Assembly: GCA_031260765.1 (NCBI GenBank)
Contig: JAISKX010000227.1
Span: 1 to 13,134, forward strand
Origin: Endomicrobium sp.
Lineage (GTDB): Bacteria; Elusimicrobiota; Endomicrobiia; Endomicrobiales; Endomicrobiaceae
Length of the DNA stretch: 13,134 bases
Direction of reading: 5' to 3'
Shown: positions 1 through 7,190 of the stretch, in pieces
How positions within the stretch are numbered: position 1 is the stretch's first letter
Layout: every line of letters starts with the position of its first letter
Made by a program: the position numbers and the translations under genes
Notes under the pieces: model-generated
What the model was told of the DNA's origin: nothing
Database searches by the model: none
What the model saw: only the letters and a program-made list of their open reading frames with translations

Positions 1-609
1 CTTTTTTTAGGCGGGGGAAGGACGCGAAAATGCTATCTTTTCCCTAACAGACCTGATTTGTGCATTAAAATATTCAATGATTTCACTACTCTTTCTCAAA
101 AGCGTAATGATTTCAGAGAAATGATATATTTACACAATGTTCTATTGCGCAAACATTTTAACGATTATATGAGCGAGCCTGTGGGAATAGTTATAACAAA
201 TCTTGGGCTCGGATATGTTTTTGAAGTTATCAGAGATTATGGCGGGCCAATATCAAAAAGTCTATCGGCTATACTTGAAGATAGAGTTTTGATGAAAAAA
301 AACTTTAATAAGGTAGTCTCGGCAATAAAAGCTTTTAAGAAAGTGTGCTGGGATAATGCTCTTGTTACCAGAAACACTAATCCTGATAATTTACTGCTGC
401 AAGAAAAATCTTCGCAAGATACAAAACTTGTGTTAATTGACGATTGGGGGTCAAACTCTTTCATTCCGATTGAATACTCTTCAAAAATATTGGCGAGGAA
501 AAAACTTCAAAGATATTGGGATAAACTTGCCGCGTTCATTGAAAGATATGAAAGCGAGGATGCATTAAAAATTGCGTCAATTTGGAGATATAAAAGTTGC
601 AGGAAATGA
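1..609 (+). CDS. yrbL: YrbL-family (PhoP-regulatory-network type) protein, 5' end outside window
   Basis: The reading frame is open from the first base, so this gene is cut by the window edge. A TTG at 58 is in frame but is not the start, because conserved sequence lies upstream of it: GGGRTRKCY followed by PDLCIKIF, which matches from memory the E. coli YrbL N-terminus (GTGRHRKCY...CIKI). Further along come GLGYVFEVI, then NPDNLLL, which sits where protein kinases have the catalytic loop, and LIDDWG, which sits where they have DFG. The YrbL family has a kinase-like fold; in enterobacteria it is controlled by PhoP, but its biochemical activity is poorly known. About 202 codons are visible, close to full length for the family. 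It reads toward pheA but appears to be a separate unit, because a promoter lies in the gap after it. Family assignment is fairly sure; function is not. Confidence 0.8.
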   Translation, partial: LFLGGGRTRKCYLFPNRPDLCIKIFNDFTTLSQKRNDFREMIYLHNVLLRKHFNDYMSEPVGIVITNLGLGYVFEVIRDYGGPISKSLSAILEDRVLMKKNFNKVVSAIKAFKKVCWDNALVTRNTNPDNLLLQEKSSQDTKLVLIDDWGSNSFIPIEYSSKILARKKLQRYWDKLAAFIERYESEDALKIASIWRYKSCRK

Positions 610-628
610 TAAAACTTGTCTAAATTTT

Positions 629-637
629 TGCTATAAT
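629..637 (+). promoter_or_regulatory. Extended -10 promoter for the pheA-led operon
   Basis: The sequence TGCTATAAT is a perfect extended -10 element (TGN plus TATAAT). It lies 21 bases after the yrbL stop and about 110 bases before the pheA start. The base positions 17 upstream hold only ATAAAA, a poor -35, which extended -10 promoters tolerate. Transcription would start near 643-645, giving a leader of about 100 bases. It is the only good promoter seen ahead of the ten-gene block. The call rests on motif match alone. Confidence 0.6.
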
Positions 638-662
638 TGCGCCCGTTTGAAGGACGCTTTGA

Positions 663-684
663 ATATAAATCTCAAAATTTATAT
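663..684 (+). promoter_or_regulatory. AT-rich leader hairpin upstream of pheA
   Basis: A perfect 8-base inverted repeat, ATATAAAT (663-670) and ATTTATAT (677-684), encloses a 6-base loop. It lies in the predicted pheA leader between the -10 element and a terminator-like hairpin. It is AT-only and so thermodynamically weak. It could be an anti-terminator or pausing element, or simply chance in AT-rich DNA. Confidence 0.35.
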
Positions 685-697
685 AGCAGTAAATAAA

Positions 698-733
698 AAG
701 CTCTGGCAAACCTTGCTTAGAGCTTATTTTTTT
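698..733 (+). terminator. Terminator-like hairpin in pheA leader (possible attenuator)
   Basis: AAGCTCT (698-704) pairs with AGAGCTT (719-725). An inner GCAA/TTGC stem (706-709 with 713-716) closes a 3-base loop, and seven Ts follow (727-733). An A-rich stretch precedes the hairpin. This is the shape of a Rho-independent terminator. It lies downstream of the predicted promoter but upstream of the pheA ribosome-binding site (GGAG, 738-741). That placement fits transcription attenuation of the aromatic operon better than simple termination of yrbL, which ended about 90 bases earlier. Attenuation is inference. Confidence 0.5.
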
Positions 734-747
734 GTATGGAGTAAATT

Positions 748-1812
748 ATGTTAATAAACAAATTGAATGGAAAAAGAAAGGCTATTGATAGGATTGATAA
801 AGATATTGTTAAACTTATCAATAAAAGAGCTCAAATTGCTTTGGAAGTCGGCAAAGTCAAGAAGGAAAAAGGAGCGGTCGTTTATTCTCCATCTCGGGAA
901 AAAGAAGTGTTTAGACAAATCCTATCCTTAAAAAATACTGTTAAAGAAGACGATTTGATGGCGATTTATTCTGAGATTATAAGCGCATGCCGCAATTTGG
1001 AAACCACTACAAAAATCGCTTTTTTAGGTCCTTGGGCTACTTTTACTCATCAAGCGGCTATTAGAAAGTTCGGCTCTTCGGCTATTTTTGTTCCTTGCGC
1101 AGTGATTGCAGATGTTTTTGATGAAGTGGAAAAGGCTCGCGCAGATTTTGGCGTCGTGCCTATTGAAAATTCAAATGAAGGCTCTGTAAATGTCACCCTT
1201 GATTTACTTGTTGATTCAGAACTTTCCATTTGCGGCGAAATAAGTTTAAAAATTGAGCAATGTTTTTTGGCAAAAGAGCCGAAAAACAAAATTTTAAGAG
1301 TTTATTCTCATCCTCAGGCATTGGCTCAATGCAGAAATTGGCTTAGCGCCAATTATCCGGATATTGAAGTTATACCGGTATCGTCCACAGCAGAAGCCGC
1401 TAAAAAAGTTTCAAAAGAGAGTTTTTCTGTAGCTATCGCTTCTGAGGCGGCGGCTAAAATCTATAATCTTTATCCATTGGCAAAAGGAATACAAGACGGC
1501 GCGCAGAATTTTACACGCTTCTTGATAATAGGAAAAACAAAAACCAATTCCAGCGGGCAAGACAAGATAAGCCTTGCTTTGATGATAAAAGATAAAGTCG
1601 GCGCATTATATAATCTGCTTGGAGTTTTTGGTAAAAACGGAGTCAATTTGACGCGAATTGAGTCCCGCCCGTCAAAGAAAAAGTTGTGGGAATATATATT
1701 TTTCATAGACATAGAAGGGCATATTGAAGATAAAAAAATAATATCCACTATTGAAAAAGTTAAAAAGCATTGCGTTTTTGTAAAAGTTTTAGGAGCATAT
1801 CCAAAATTTTAA
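748..1812 (+). CDS. pheA: Bifunctional chorismate mutase / prephenate dehydratase (P-protein)
   Basis: This enzyme converts chorismate to prephenate and then to phenylpyruvate, the precursor of phenylalanine. An AroQ-type chorismate mutase helix bundle covers about residues 8-85. The prephenate dehydratase domain covers about 88-263 and shows FLGPWATFTHQAA (92-104), PIENSNEGSV (138-147) and the catalytic-region NFTRF (254-258). A C-terminal ACT domain (about 274-352) carries GALYNLL and ESRP (305-308), the family signatures for phenylalanine binding, so feedback inhibition by Phe is expected. At 354 residues it has normal length. The ATG has GGAG six bases upstream. It is the first gene after the promoter and leader, and hisC follows after 16 bases. 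One oddity is GPWATF where the family usually has a glycine (GPxGTF). The identification is secure. Confidence 0.97.
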   Translation: MLINKLNGKRKAIDRIDKDIVKLINKRAQIALEVGKVKKEKGAVVYSPSREKEVFRQILSLKNTVKEDDLMAIYSEIISACRNLETTTKIAFLGPWATFTHQAAIRKFGSSAIFVPCAVIADVFDEVEKARADFGVVPIENSNEGSVNVTLDLLVDSELSICGEISLKIEQCFLAKEPKNKILRVYSHPQALAQCRNWLSANYPDIEVIPVSSTAEAAKKVSKESFSVAIASEAAAKIYNLYPLAKGIQDGAQNFTRFLIIGKTKTNSSGQDKISLALMIKDKVGALYNLLGVFGKNGVNLTRIESRPSKKKLWEYIFFIDIEGHIEDKKIISTIEKVKKHCVFVKVLGAYPKF

Positions 1813-1828
1813 AAAAAGGAGATATTTG

Positions 1829-2950
1829 ATGGAAATATCAAAAATTGTTCGTGAAAGTTGTAGGAGTTTTGAGCCTTATGTAGCGGGAAGACCTATAGAG
1901 ACAATCAAAAGGGAATTGGGTTTAAAGAAAATCGTCAAACTTGCTTCAAATGAAAACCCTGTGGGACCTTCAAAGTTGGCTGTTGCGGCGCTGAAAAAGA
2001 AAGCAAAAGACGCTTTTTTCTATCCCGATTCCAATTCTTTTGAACTTAAAAAAGCCTTGTCCGAAAAATATAAATTACCTCCGCAAAATTTATTTACAGC
2101 CGCAGGCGGAGACGAGATAATAGAAATAATAGCGAAAGTTTTTTTTAGTCCTGAAGATGAAATAGTGATTTCAAAACATGCTTTTGTCAGATATGCTATG
2201 GCTGTGCAGCTTATGGGCTCGCATGCGGTAGTAGTGCCTATGCAAGACGGTCTTGTCCATGATTTAGACGCCATGCTTAAAGTTTGCACGAGAAATACAA
2301 AAGCCGTCTTTATAACAAATCCCAATAATCCTACGGGGACATATAATACAGGCGCGCAGCTTGCGCAATTTTTACAAAATCTGCCGCCCAATACCTATGG
2401 GATGAAACCTTTGGTAATACTTGACGAAGCTTATTTTGAATACGGGTCTATTTTAAAAGATTATCCCGACGGATTGACATTCTTACAAGACAATCCCAAT
2501 TTGATAGTGTTTAGGACTTTTTCAAAAGCCTATGCTCTTGCGGGTTTGAGAGTTGGATATGGTTTTGCGCATCAAAGCATTGTTGACTTTATTGAGCGCG
2601 TCAGACCTCCTTTTAATGTAAATGCTTTTGCCCAAGCCGCGGCTATTGCGAGTTTGAAAGATAAGAATCAAGTTAAAAAAGCTCAAAGTTTAGTCAAGAA
2701 AGAAAAAGAATATCTGTATAAAGAATTTAAAAAATTGTCTATTGAATATATTGAATCTGCGGCGAATTTTATTCTCATCAATTCCTCTCCTCTTACGGGA
2801 AAAGACTTATTTAGCAAATTGTTAAAAGAAGGCGTAATTATAAGAGAGATGAGCGAATATGAATTGCCTTCATGGGCGAGAGTCACAATAGGGCTTCGTT
2901 CTCAGAATGAATTTTTCATATCTAAACTAAAAAAAGTTTTAGGCAAATAA
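1829..2950 (+). CDS. hisC: HisC-family PLP aminotransferase, probably acting on aromatic keto acids here
   Basis: This is a fold-type I PLP aminotransferase of the histidinol-phosphate aminotransferase family (373 residues, usual length). Visible motifs are KLASNENPVGPS (38-49), YPDSNS, AAGGDEIIE, NPNNPTGT (164-171), DEAYFEY (199-205) with the PLP-binding Asp, and RTFSKAYALAGLRVGY (229-244) with the Schiff-base lysine K233. RVTIG near the C-terminus carries the expected substrate-binding arginine (R351). I chose ATG 1829 over the in-frame TTG at 1826 because AGGAG (1817-1821) is then seven bases away. No other histidine gene is present; it lies between pheA and the DAHP synthase. HisC homologues in such contexts transaminate phenylpyruvate and 4-hydroxyphenylpyruvate, so that role, alone or beside histidine synthesis, is likely but inferred. 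Confidence 0.92.
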   Translation: MEISKIVRESCRSFEPYVAGRPIETIKRELGLKKIVKLASNENPVGPSKLAVAALKKKAKDAFFYPDSNSFELKKALSEKYKLPPQNLFTAAGGDEIIEIIAKVFFSPEDEIVISKHAFVRYAMAVQLMGSHAVVVPMQDGLVHDLDAMLKVCTRNTKAVFITNPNNPTGTYNTGAQLAQFLQNLPPNTYGMKPLVILDEAYFEYGSILKDYPDGLTFLQDNPNLIVFRTFSKAYALAGLRVGYGFAHQSIVDFIERVRPPFNVNAFAQAAAIASLKDKNQVKKAQSLVKKEKEYLYKEFKKLSIEYIESAANFILINSSPLTGKDLFSKLLKEGVIIREMSEYELPSWARVTIGLRSQNEFFISKLKKVLGK

Positions 2951-2959
2951 GAGGGGAAA

Positions 2960-3982
2960 ATGATTATTACATTAAAAAAAGGCGTAACTAAGAAAGAATT
3001 TGACGCTATTATAGAGAGAATAAAAAAACTCGGCTATAAACCGCATGTTTCAAGAGGCAAAGATGTAACTATTATTGGTATGATAGGCGAATTTGCCGAG
3101 AAATATAAGGATTCTTTTGAAGCTATGGAAGCGGTAGAGCATATAAGCGAAATCCAGAAACCTTATAAACTCGCTTCGCGCGAATTCCATAAAGAAAATT
3201 CAATTATAAAAATAGCGCGCGGCGTGGAAATCGGCGGCAAGAAAATTCATGTGATGGCTGGACCTTGCGCCATTGAGAGCAAAGATATTGTGTTTAATAT
3301 CGCAAAAAGCGCTAAACACTCTGGGGCGACAATTCTAAGAGGCGGAGCTTTTAAGCCGAGAAGTTCGCCATATACTTTCCAAGGGCTTGGCGAGAAAGGT
3401 TTGAGAATTATGAAAGAAGCGGGCAAAAAATATTCTATGCCTATTGTCAGCGAAGCAATGACTATCAAGCAAATTCCTCTCATATCTAAGTATTGCGATA
3501 TTATTCAAATAGGCGCGAGAAATATTCAAAATTACGACCTCTTAAAAGAGGCTGGCAAGCAATCAAAACCTGTTTTGCTCAAAAGAGGAATGGCTACCAC
3601 AATTAAAGAATTTTTGCTTTCAGCCGAATACATACTTTCTCAAGGCAATTATAATGTTTTGCTTTGCGAAAGAGGAATAAGAACTTTTGAAACTTCTACA
3701 AGATTTACTCTTGATTTAAACGCCGTGCCTGTTCTAAAAAAACTTTCTCATTTGCCTGTGGTTTTAGACCCTTCTCACGGGACTGGAGTAAGAGAATTTG
3801 TCGCGACTATGGCGAAAGCCTCTATAGCCGCCGGCGCAGACGCTCTTATAATTGAAATGCATCCAAAACCGGAAGAAGCGTTTTCCGACGGTCCACAAAG
3901 TCTTTTGCCCGAACAATTTGCGAAAATGATGGGAGAGTTAAATCTGATAGCAAAAGCTGTCGGCAGGGAGTTATTAGATTGA
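2960..3982 (+). CDS. aroF: 3-deoxy-7-phosphoheptulonate (DAHP) synthase, type I beta with regulatory N-domain
   Basis: The enzyme condenses phosphoenolpyruvate with erythrose 4-phosphate, the committed step of the shikimate pathway. Residues 1-70 form the ferredoxin-like regulatory domain seen in Thermotoga-type DAHP synthases; those enzymes are about 338 residues and are inhibited by Tyr and Phe. The TIM-barrel catalytic part shows AGPCAIES with metal ligand C103, RGGAFKPRSSPYTFQG, IQIGARNIQNYDLL, LLKRGM, LDPSHGTG with a His ligand, IIEMHP with a Glu ligand, and FSDGPQSL with an Asp ligand. All the expected metal ligands are therefore present. GAGGGG precedes the ATG and overlaps the gap after hisC (9 bases). 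Its stop TGA overlaps the TTG start of tyrA, implying translational coupling. The enzyme call is secure; the exact gene symbol varies between species (aroF, aroG, aroA). Confidence 0.95.
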   Translation: MIITLKKGVTKKEFDAIIERIKKLGYKPHVSRGKDVTIIGMIGEFAEKYKDSFEAMEAVEHISEIQKPYKLASREFHKENSIIKIARGVEIGGKKIHVMAGPCAIESKDIVFNIAKSAKHSGATILRGGAFKPRSSPYTFQGLGEKGLRIMKEAGKKYSMPIVSEAMTIKQIPLISKYCDIIQIGARNIQNYDLLKEAGKQSKPVLLKRGMATTIKEFLLSAEYILSQGNYNVLLCERGIRTFETSTRFTLDLNAVPVLKKLSHLPVVLDPSHGTGVREFVATMAKASIAAGADALIIEMHPKPEEAFSDGPQSLLPEQFAKMMGELNLIAKAVGRELLD

Positions 3983-4830
3983 AAGTCGCGGTAATAGGGC
4001 TTGGTCTTATCGGCGGTTCTCTGTGCAAGGCTTTAAAGGCGGCTTCTTCAAAGAGTTATCATATAATTGCAATCAGTAGAAAAAAAGACGCTTTGTCAGC
4101 CGCAATAAAAATGAAAGCGGCGGACGAAGCGTCGTTAAATTTAGGGGCTGCCGCCGACGCAGACATTATTGTAATAGCGACTCCTGTTGATAATATAGTT
4201 CCGATATATAAAAAACTTATACCTATTGTTAAGAATGGCGCGATTATCACAGATGCAGGCAGCATAAAAGAACCGATAGAAAAACAAATAGAAAGTCTTT
4301 ATAGAAAAAGAGGCTTTGCCTCAAGGGGCATTGCCCTCCCCGCTTATGTCGGGGCGCATCCGATGTCGGGCAAAGAGACCAATGGTTTTGAAAATTCAGA
4401 GAGCGGCTTATTTAAAAATGCCAATGTCGTTATAACAGGCTCAATAAAGAAGTCGGCAAAAAATGAGAAAATAGCCGCAAAGATGTGGCTTGATACGGGC
4501 GCAAAAATAATAAAAATGCCCGCAAAAAAACATGATGAACTTGTAGCTTTGACAAGCCATTTGCCTCATCTTATGGCTTTTGCTTTAAACAAAATTTATA
4601 GAGATAAAAGAACTACAGACAGACAAATAGAAAAGATTGTAGCGGGCTCTTTTTACAGCGCGATACGGGTAGCGTCTTCAAGCGCGGATATGTGGGCTCC
4701 GATTTTTTCGGCAAATAAAAAGCAAATTAAAAAGAATCTATCTTTTTTTATTAAAGAATTGAAAAATTTTGAAAATCATTTGTCAGTCCAAACAAAAATA
4801 AAAAAACAGATATTGGACGCTCAGAAATAA
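3979..4830 (+). CDS. tyrA: Prephenate (or arogenate) dehydrogenase
   Basis: It oxidatively decarboxylates prephenate to 4-hydroxyphenylpyruvate on the tyrosine branch. The Rossmann motif is VIGLGLIGGS (residues 5-14). ITDAGSIK, GAHPMSGKE, TSHLPHL and IRVASSSADMW carry the conserved catalytic and substrate-binding His and Arg residues. It ends without an ACT domain (283 residues). The start is TTG 3979, overlapping the preceding TGA in TTGA, with AGGGAG (3965-3970) eight bases upstream. After the second beta strand the sequence is ISRKK rather than the acidic residue typical of NAD enzymes, suggesting NADP use. A GC-rich palindromic stretch (4325-4354) encodes about eight extra residues just before GAHPM compared with remembered homologues. 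Prephenate versus arogenate preference cannot be decided by eye. Confidence 0.92.
   Translation: MKVAVIGLGLIGGSLCKALKAASSKSYHIIAISRKKDALSAAIKMKAADEASLNLGAAADADIIVIATPVDNIVPIYKKLIPIVKNGAIITDAGSIKEPIEKQIESLYRKRGFASRGIALPAYVGAHPMSGKETNGFENSESGLFKNANVVITGSIKKSAKNEKIAAKMWLDTGAKIIKMPAKKHDELVALTSHLPHLMAFALNKIYRDKRTTDRQIEKIVAGSFYSAIRVASSSADMWAPIFSANKKQIKKNLSFFIKELKNFENHLSVQTKIKKQILDAQK
4325..4354 (+). repeat. GC-rich double palindrome inside tyrA
   Basis: Two adjacent inverted repeats lie within the tyrA coding frame: GGGCATTGCCC (4326-4336), then CCCCG (4338-4342) paired with CGGGG (4350-4354) across a 7-base loop. The surroundings are AT-rich, so the base composition stands out. The stretch translates to roughly ASRGIALP, which looks like an in-frame insertion before the conserved HPMSG loop. 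It resembles intragenic palindromic elements in general form, but only one copy is in this window. The repeat call is tentative. Confidence 0.4.
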
Positions 4831-4867
4831 AGCGTATTCTAAAAATAAGATGGGAGATTATTAAACA

Positions 4868-5896
4868 ATGAAGAAGTTTTATTTTCTTTTTAAATACGCT
4901 TCTTATAGAGTTCTTTTAAAATTCCCAATGACTAATAAAAGCAAATGTTTGGCGAGCGCGAGCAAATATTACGGCAAATTAAAATCATTTTCGTCAAAAA
5001 GAAAAATTTTGAATATGCCTATTGAAGACAATGCCGTTTTAATAGCTCAATTTGAATCTATGGGCGACATAATAGCCTGCGAGCCTATAATAAGAAAAAT
5101 AAAAGAAGAAGAGCCTAATCGTCCTGTATATTGGATTATTGCCAAACAATATGGAGACATTGTCAGATATCATCCGAATTTAAAAGGCATTATTGAGATA
5201 AATTCAGTAGAACAATGGATAGAGTTAAAAAAGCGCTTGCCAAAAACGGTTAGAATTATTGATTTACATTTCCATAGGAGAAAATATATTTTAGACGGCG
5301 GCAAAGTTTATTTGAACGATAACAGAGACGATATAAATGAAGAAAATTATTTTTCTATGGGGAGTTCTTTATTAGAAATTTTTTCCAAAACAGCAGGATT
5401 AGAACCGATAAATACCGCTCCCGTTTTTTACCGCAGACCTAAAATTCAACAAAGCAAATGGGTAGGCGGCAAATATATAGTTATACATACTGTTTCGGCT
5501 ATGTGGCGTAAAGATTATCTTGTTGAAAAATGGGAAGAGCTTATTGAAAAATTGTCTGTAATTGCAAAAGACATTAAAATAGTAGAAGTCGGTTTATTGC
5601 CGTCTATCAAGAAAAAGTTTCCCAATTATATTGATAAAACAAACTTGCCGAGCATACAAGATACTGCCGATATAGTCGCAGGCTCTTGCGGTTTTATAGG
5701 CATAGATTCTTCAATAGCTCATTTAGCCAATGCTTTAAATATAAAGGGAGTTGTTTTGCTCGGAGGTTCTATGCCTTTTTCCGGCAATTATCAAAAGGGC
5801 ATTATGTCTAAAATCATATATCCCAAAGACGGCATTGTAAGAAATATATCAGTTGAAACGATAATAAACGCATTGAAAGAATTGCAAATTTTATAA
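4868..5896 (+). CDS. Glycosyltransferase family 9 (heptosyltransferase-like)
   Basis: A GT-B fold enzyme of family 9, whose known members add ADP-heptose or related sugars to lipopolysaccharide core or surface glycans at the cytoplasmic face of the inner membrane. The N-terminal domain starts with VLIAQFESMGDIIACEPII (57-75), the usual start of GT9 proteins. The second domain shows VIHTVSAMWRKDY (205-217), EKWEELIEKL and the family signature GIDSSIAHLANAL (278-290) with D280 and H285. Length (342) is normal. There is no signal peptide. It sits between tyrA (37-base gap, the largest in the block) and aroA (10-base gap), so it is probably co-transcribed but is functionally out of place. Acceptor and donor cannot be told from sequence. 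The N-terminal 50 residues are basic and do not match a motif I recognise. Confidence 0.85.
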   Translation: MKKFYFLFKYASYRVLLKFPMTNKSKCLASASKYYGKLKSFSSKRKILNMPIEDNAVLIAQFESMGDIIACEPIIRKIKEEEPNRPVYWIIAKQYGDIVRYHPNLKGIIEINSVEQWIELKKRLPKTVRIIDLHFHRRKYILDGGKVYLNDNRDDINEENYFSMGSSLLEIFSKTAGLEPINTAPVFYRRPKIQQSKWVGGKYIVIHTVSAMWRKDYLVEKWEELIEKLSVIAKDIKIVEVGLLPSIKKKFPNYIDKTNLPSIQDTADIVAGSCGFIGIDSSIAHLANALNIKGVVLLGGSMPFSGNYQKGIMSKIIYPKDGIVRNISVETIINALKELQIL

Positions 5897-5906
5897 GGGA
5901 ATTTTT

Positions 5907-7190
5907 ATGGATATAACATTGAGCAGAGTTAATAGAATAGAAGGCATTATTGAAGTTCCTGCGGACAAATCAATCACGCATAGGGCTGTCATCTTATCGT
6001 CCATAGCCGAAGGGATGTCTGTCGTTAAAAACTATCTTCCTTCCGACGATTGTTTGAGGACTATAGAGGCTTTCAGGCTTATGGGAGTTGATATTAAACA
6101 AGACAGCGGCTCTTTGATTATAGAAGGTCGGGGGCTAAGCCTCAATAAACCTAAAAGAGCTATTTATGCCGGAAATTCAGGCACTACTGCAAGGCTGATG
6201 TCGGGCATTCTTGCGGGACAAAATTTTGAGAGCATTCTTACAGGCGATGAGAGTTTGTCTAAAAGACCGATGGAAAGAGTTATAAAGCCTTTGACTATGA
6301 TGGGCGCTGGATTTGAAGCAAAAGATTTTCATTTGCCTATGACTATAATAGGAGCTTTGAATTTAAGAGGCATTCATTACAAAAGCGCAAAGTCCAGCGC
6401 TCAAGTAAAGTCGGCGGTTTTATTTGCGGGTCTATATGCCAACGGCATCACATCTTATAGCGAGCCTTTTAAATCAAGAGACCATAGCGAGAAAATGTTG
6501 AGAGCTTTCGGCGCAGATATTGAAGTCGCAGGAAATAAGGTTTCAATAAGCAAAGCAAAGAAATTAAATCCTCAAAATATAACGGTTGCAGGCGATATTT
6601 CTTCAGCGGCTTTTTTTATCGCGGCGGCATTGCTTGTTCCCGATTCTTGCTTGACTATTAAAAATGTAGGCATAAATCCGACGAGAGACGGTTTTATAGA
6701 ATGCGTCAAAAAAATGGGCGCCGATATAACTTTTGAAAATGTCAGAGATATTTGCGGAGAGCCTGTTGCCGATATAATTGTTAGATATTCGCCTCTTAAA
6801 GCCTTCAATATAGATTCTAAAATCGTTCCGAGAATGATAGACGAAATTCCGATATATGCTTTGCTTGCTTCAAGAGCGGAAGGCACGACAAAAATCACAG
6901 GCGCCCTTGAACTGAGAGTTAAAGAAAGCGACAGAATATCCGCCATAGCAAGCCAATTCAAAAAAATAGGCGTTGAAATTGAAGAATTAGAAGATGGTTT
7001 TATAATTTGCGGTAATTCAAAAAGAGAAATACAAGGGGGGATAGTAGATAGTTTTTCCGACCATAGAATAGCTATGACATTGGCGGTAGCCGCATTGATT
7101 GCAAAGGATGCTCTTTCTATAAAAGACGCTTCTTGCGTCAATATATCTTTCCCAAATTTTTATGAGGTATTAAAAACCGTATGCCATTAG
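5907..7190 (+). CDS. aroA: 3-phosphoshikimate 1-carboxyvinyltransferase (EPSP synthase)
   Basis: It transfers the enolpyruvyl group of PEP to shikimate 3-phosphate, the penultimate step to chorismate. Motifs in order: PADKSITHRA (18-27) with K21; AGNSGTTARLMSG (88-100); GDESLSKRPMERV (113-125); SAQVKSA (164-170); RDHSE (191-195); GDISSAAFF (229-237); NPTRDG (257-262); DEIP (312-315); ELRVKESDR (335-343); SDHR (384-387). The RxHSE, SAQxK and NxTR signatures are those described for class II enzymes, although the first motif reads PADKS instead of PGDKS. Length (427) is standard. AAGGGA lies six bases before the ATG. The last ten bases overlap plsC, implying coupled translation. The usual neighbour cmk is missing after it. 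Confidence 0.97.
   Translation: MDITLSRVNRIEGIIEVPADKSITHRAVILSSIAEGMSVVKNYLPSDDCLRTIEAFRLMGVDIKQDSGSLIIEGRGLSLNKPKRAIYAGNSGTTARLMSGILAGQNFESILTGDESLSKRPMERVIKPLTMMGAGFEAKDFHLPMTIIGALNLRGIHYKSAKSSAQVKSAVLFAGLYANGITSYSEPFKSRDHSEKMLRAFGADIEVAGNKVSISKAKKLNPQNITVAGDISSAAFFIAAALLVPDSCLTIKNVGINPTRDGFIECVKKMGADITFENVRDICGEPVADIIVRYSPLKAFNIDSKIVPRMIDEIPIYALLASRAEGTTKITGALELRVKESDRISAIASQFKKIGVEIEELEDGFIICGNSKREIQGGIVDSFSDHRIAMTLAVAALIAKDALSIKDASCVNISFPNFYEVLKTVCH

Noticed and set aside
637..696. Possible leader peptide rich in Phe and Tyr before pheA
   Set aside because: The only start is a TTG lying inside the -10 element, upstream of the predicted transcription start, with no Shine-Dalgarno. Kept only as a remark under the attenuator finding.
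736..744. Two-codon frame ATG-GAG-TAA just before pheA
   Set aside because: It coincides with the pheA ribosome-binding site and is best explained as that site alone.
572..754. 60-codon frame across the yrbL end and the pheA leader
   Set aside because: It overlaps yrbL, the promoter and the terminator hairpin, has no ribosome-binding site, and its Tyr-Phe-Phe codons come from the T-run.
6572..7141. 189-codon minus-strand frame opposite aroA
   Set aside because: It lies entirely within the secure aroA gene; long antisense frames there come from the codon bias of the sense strand.
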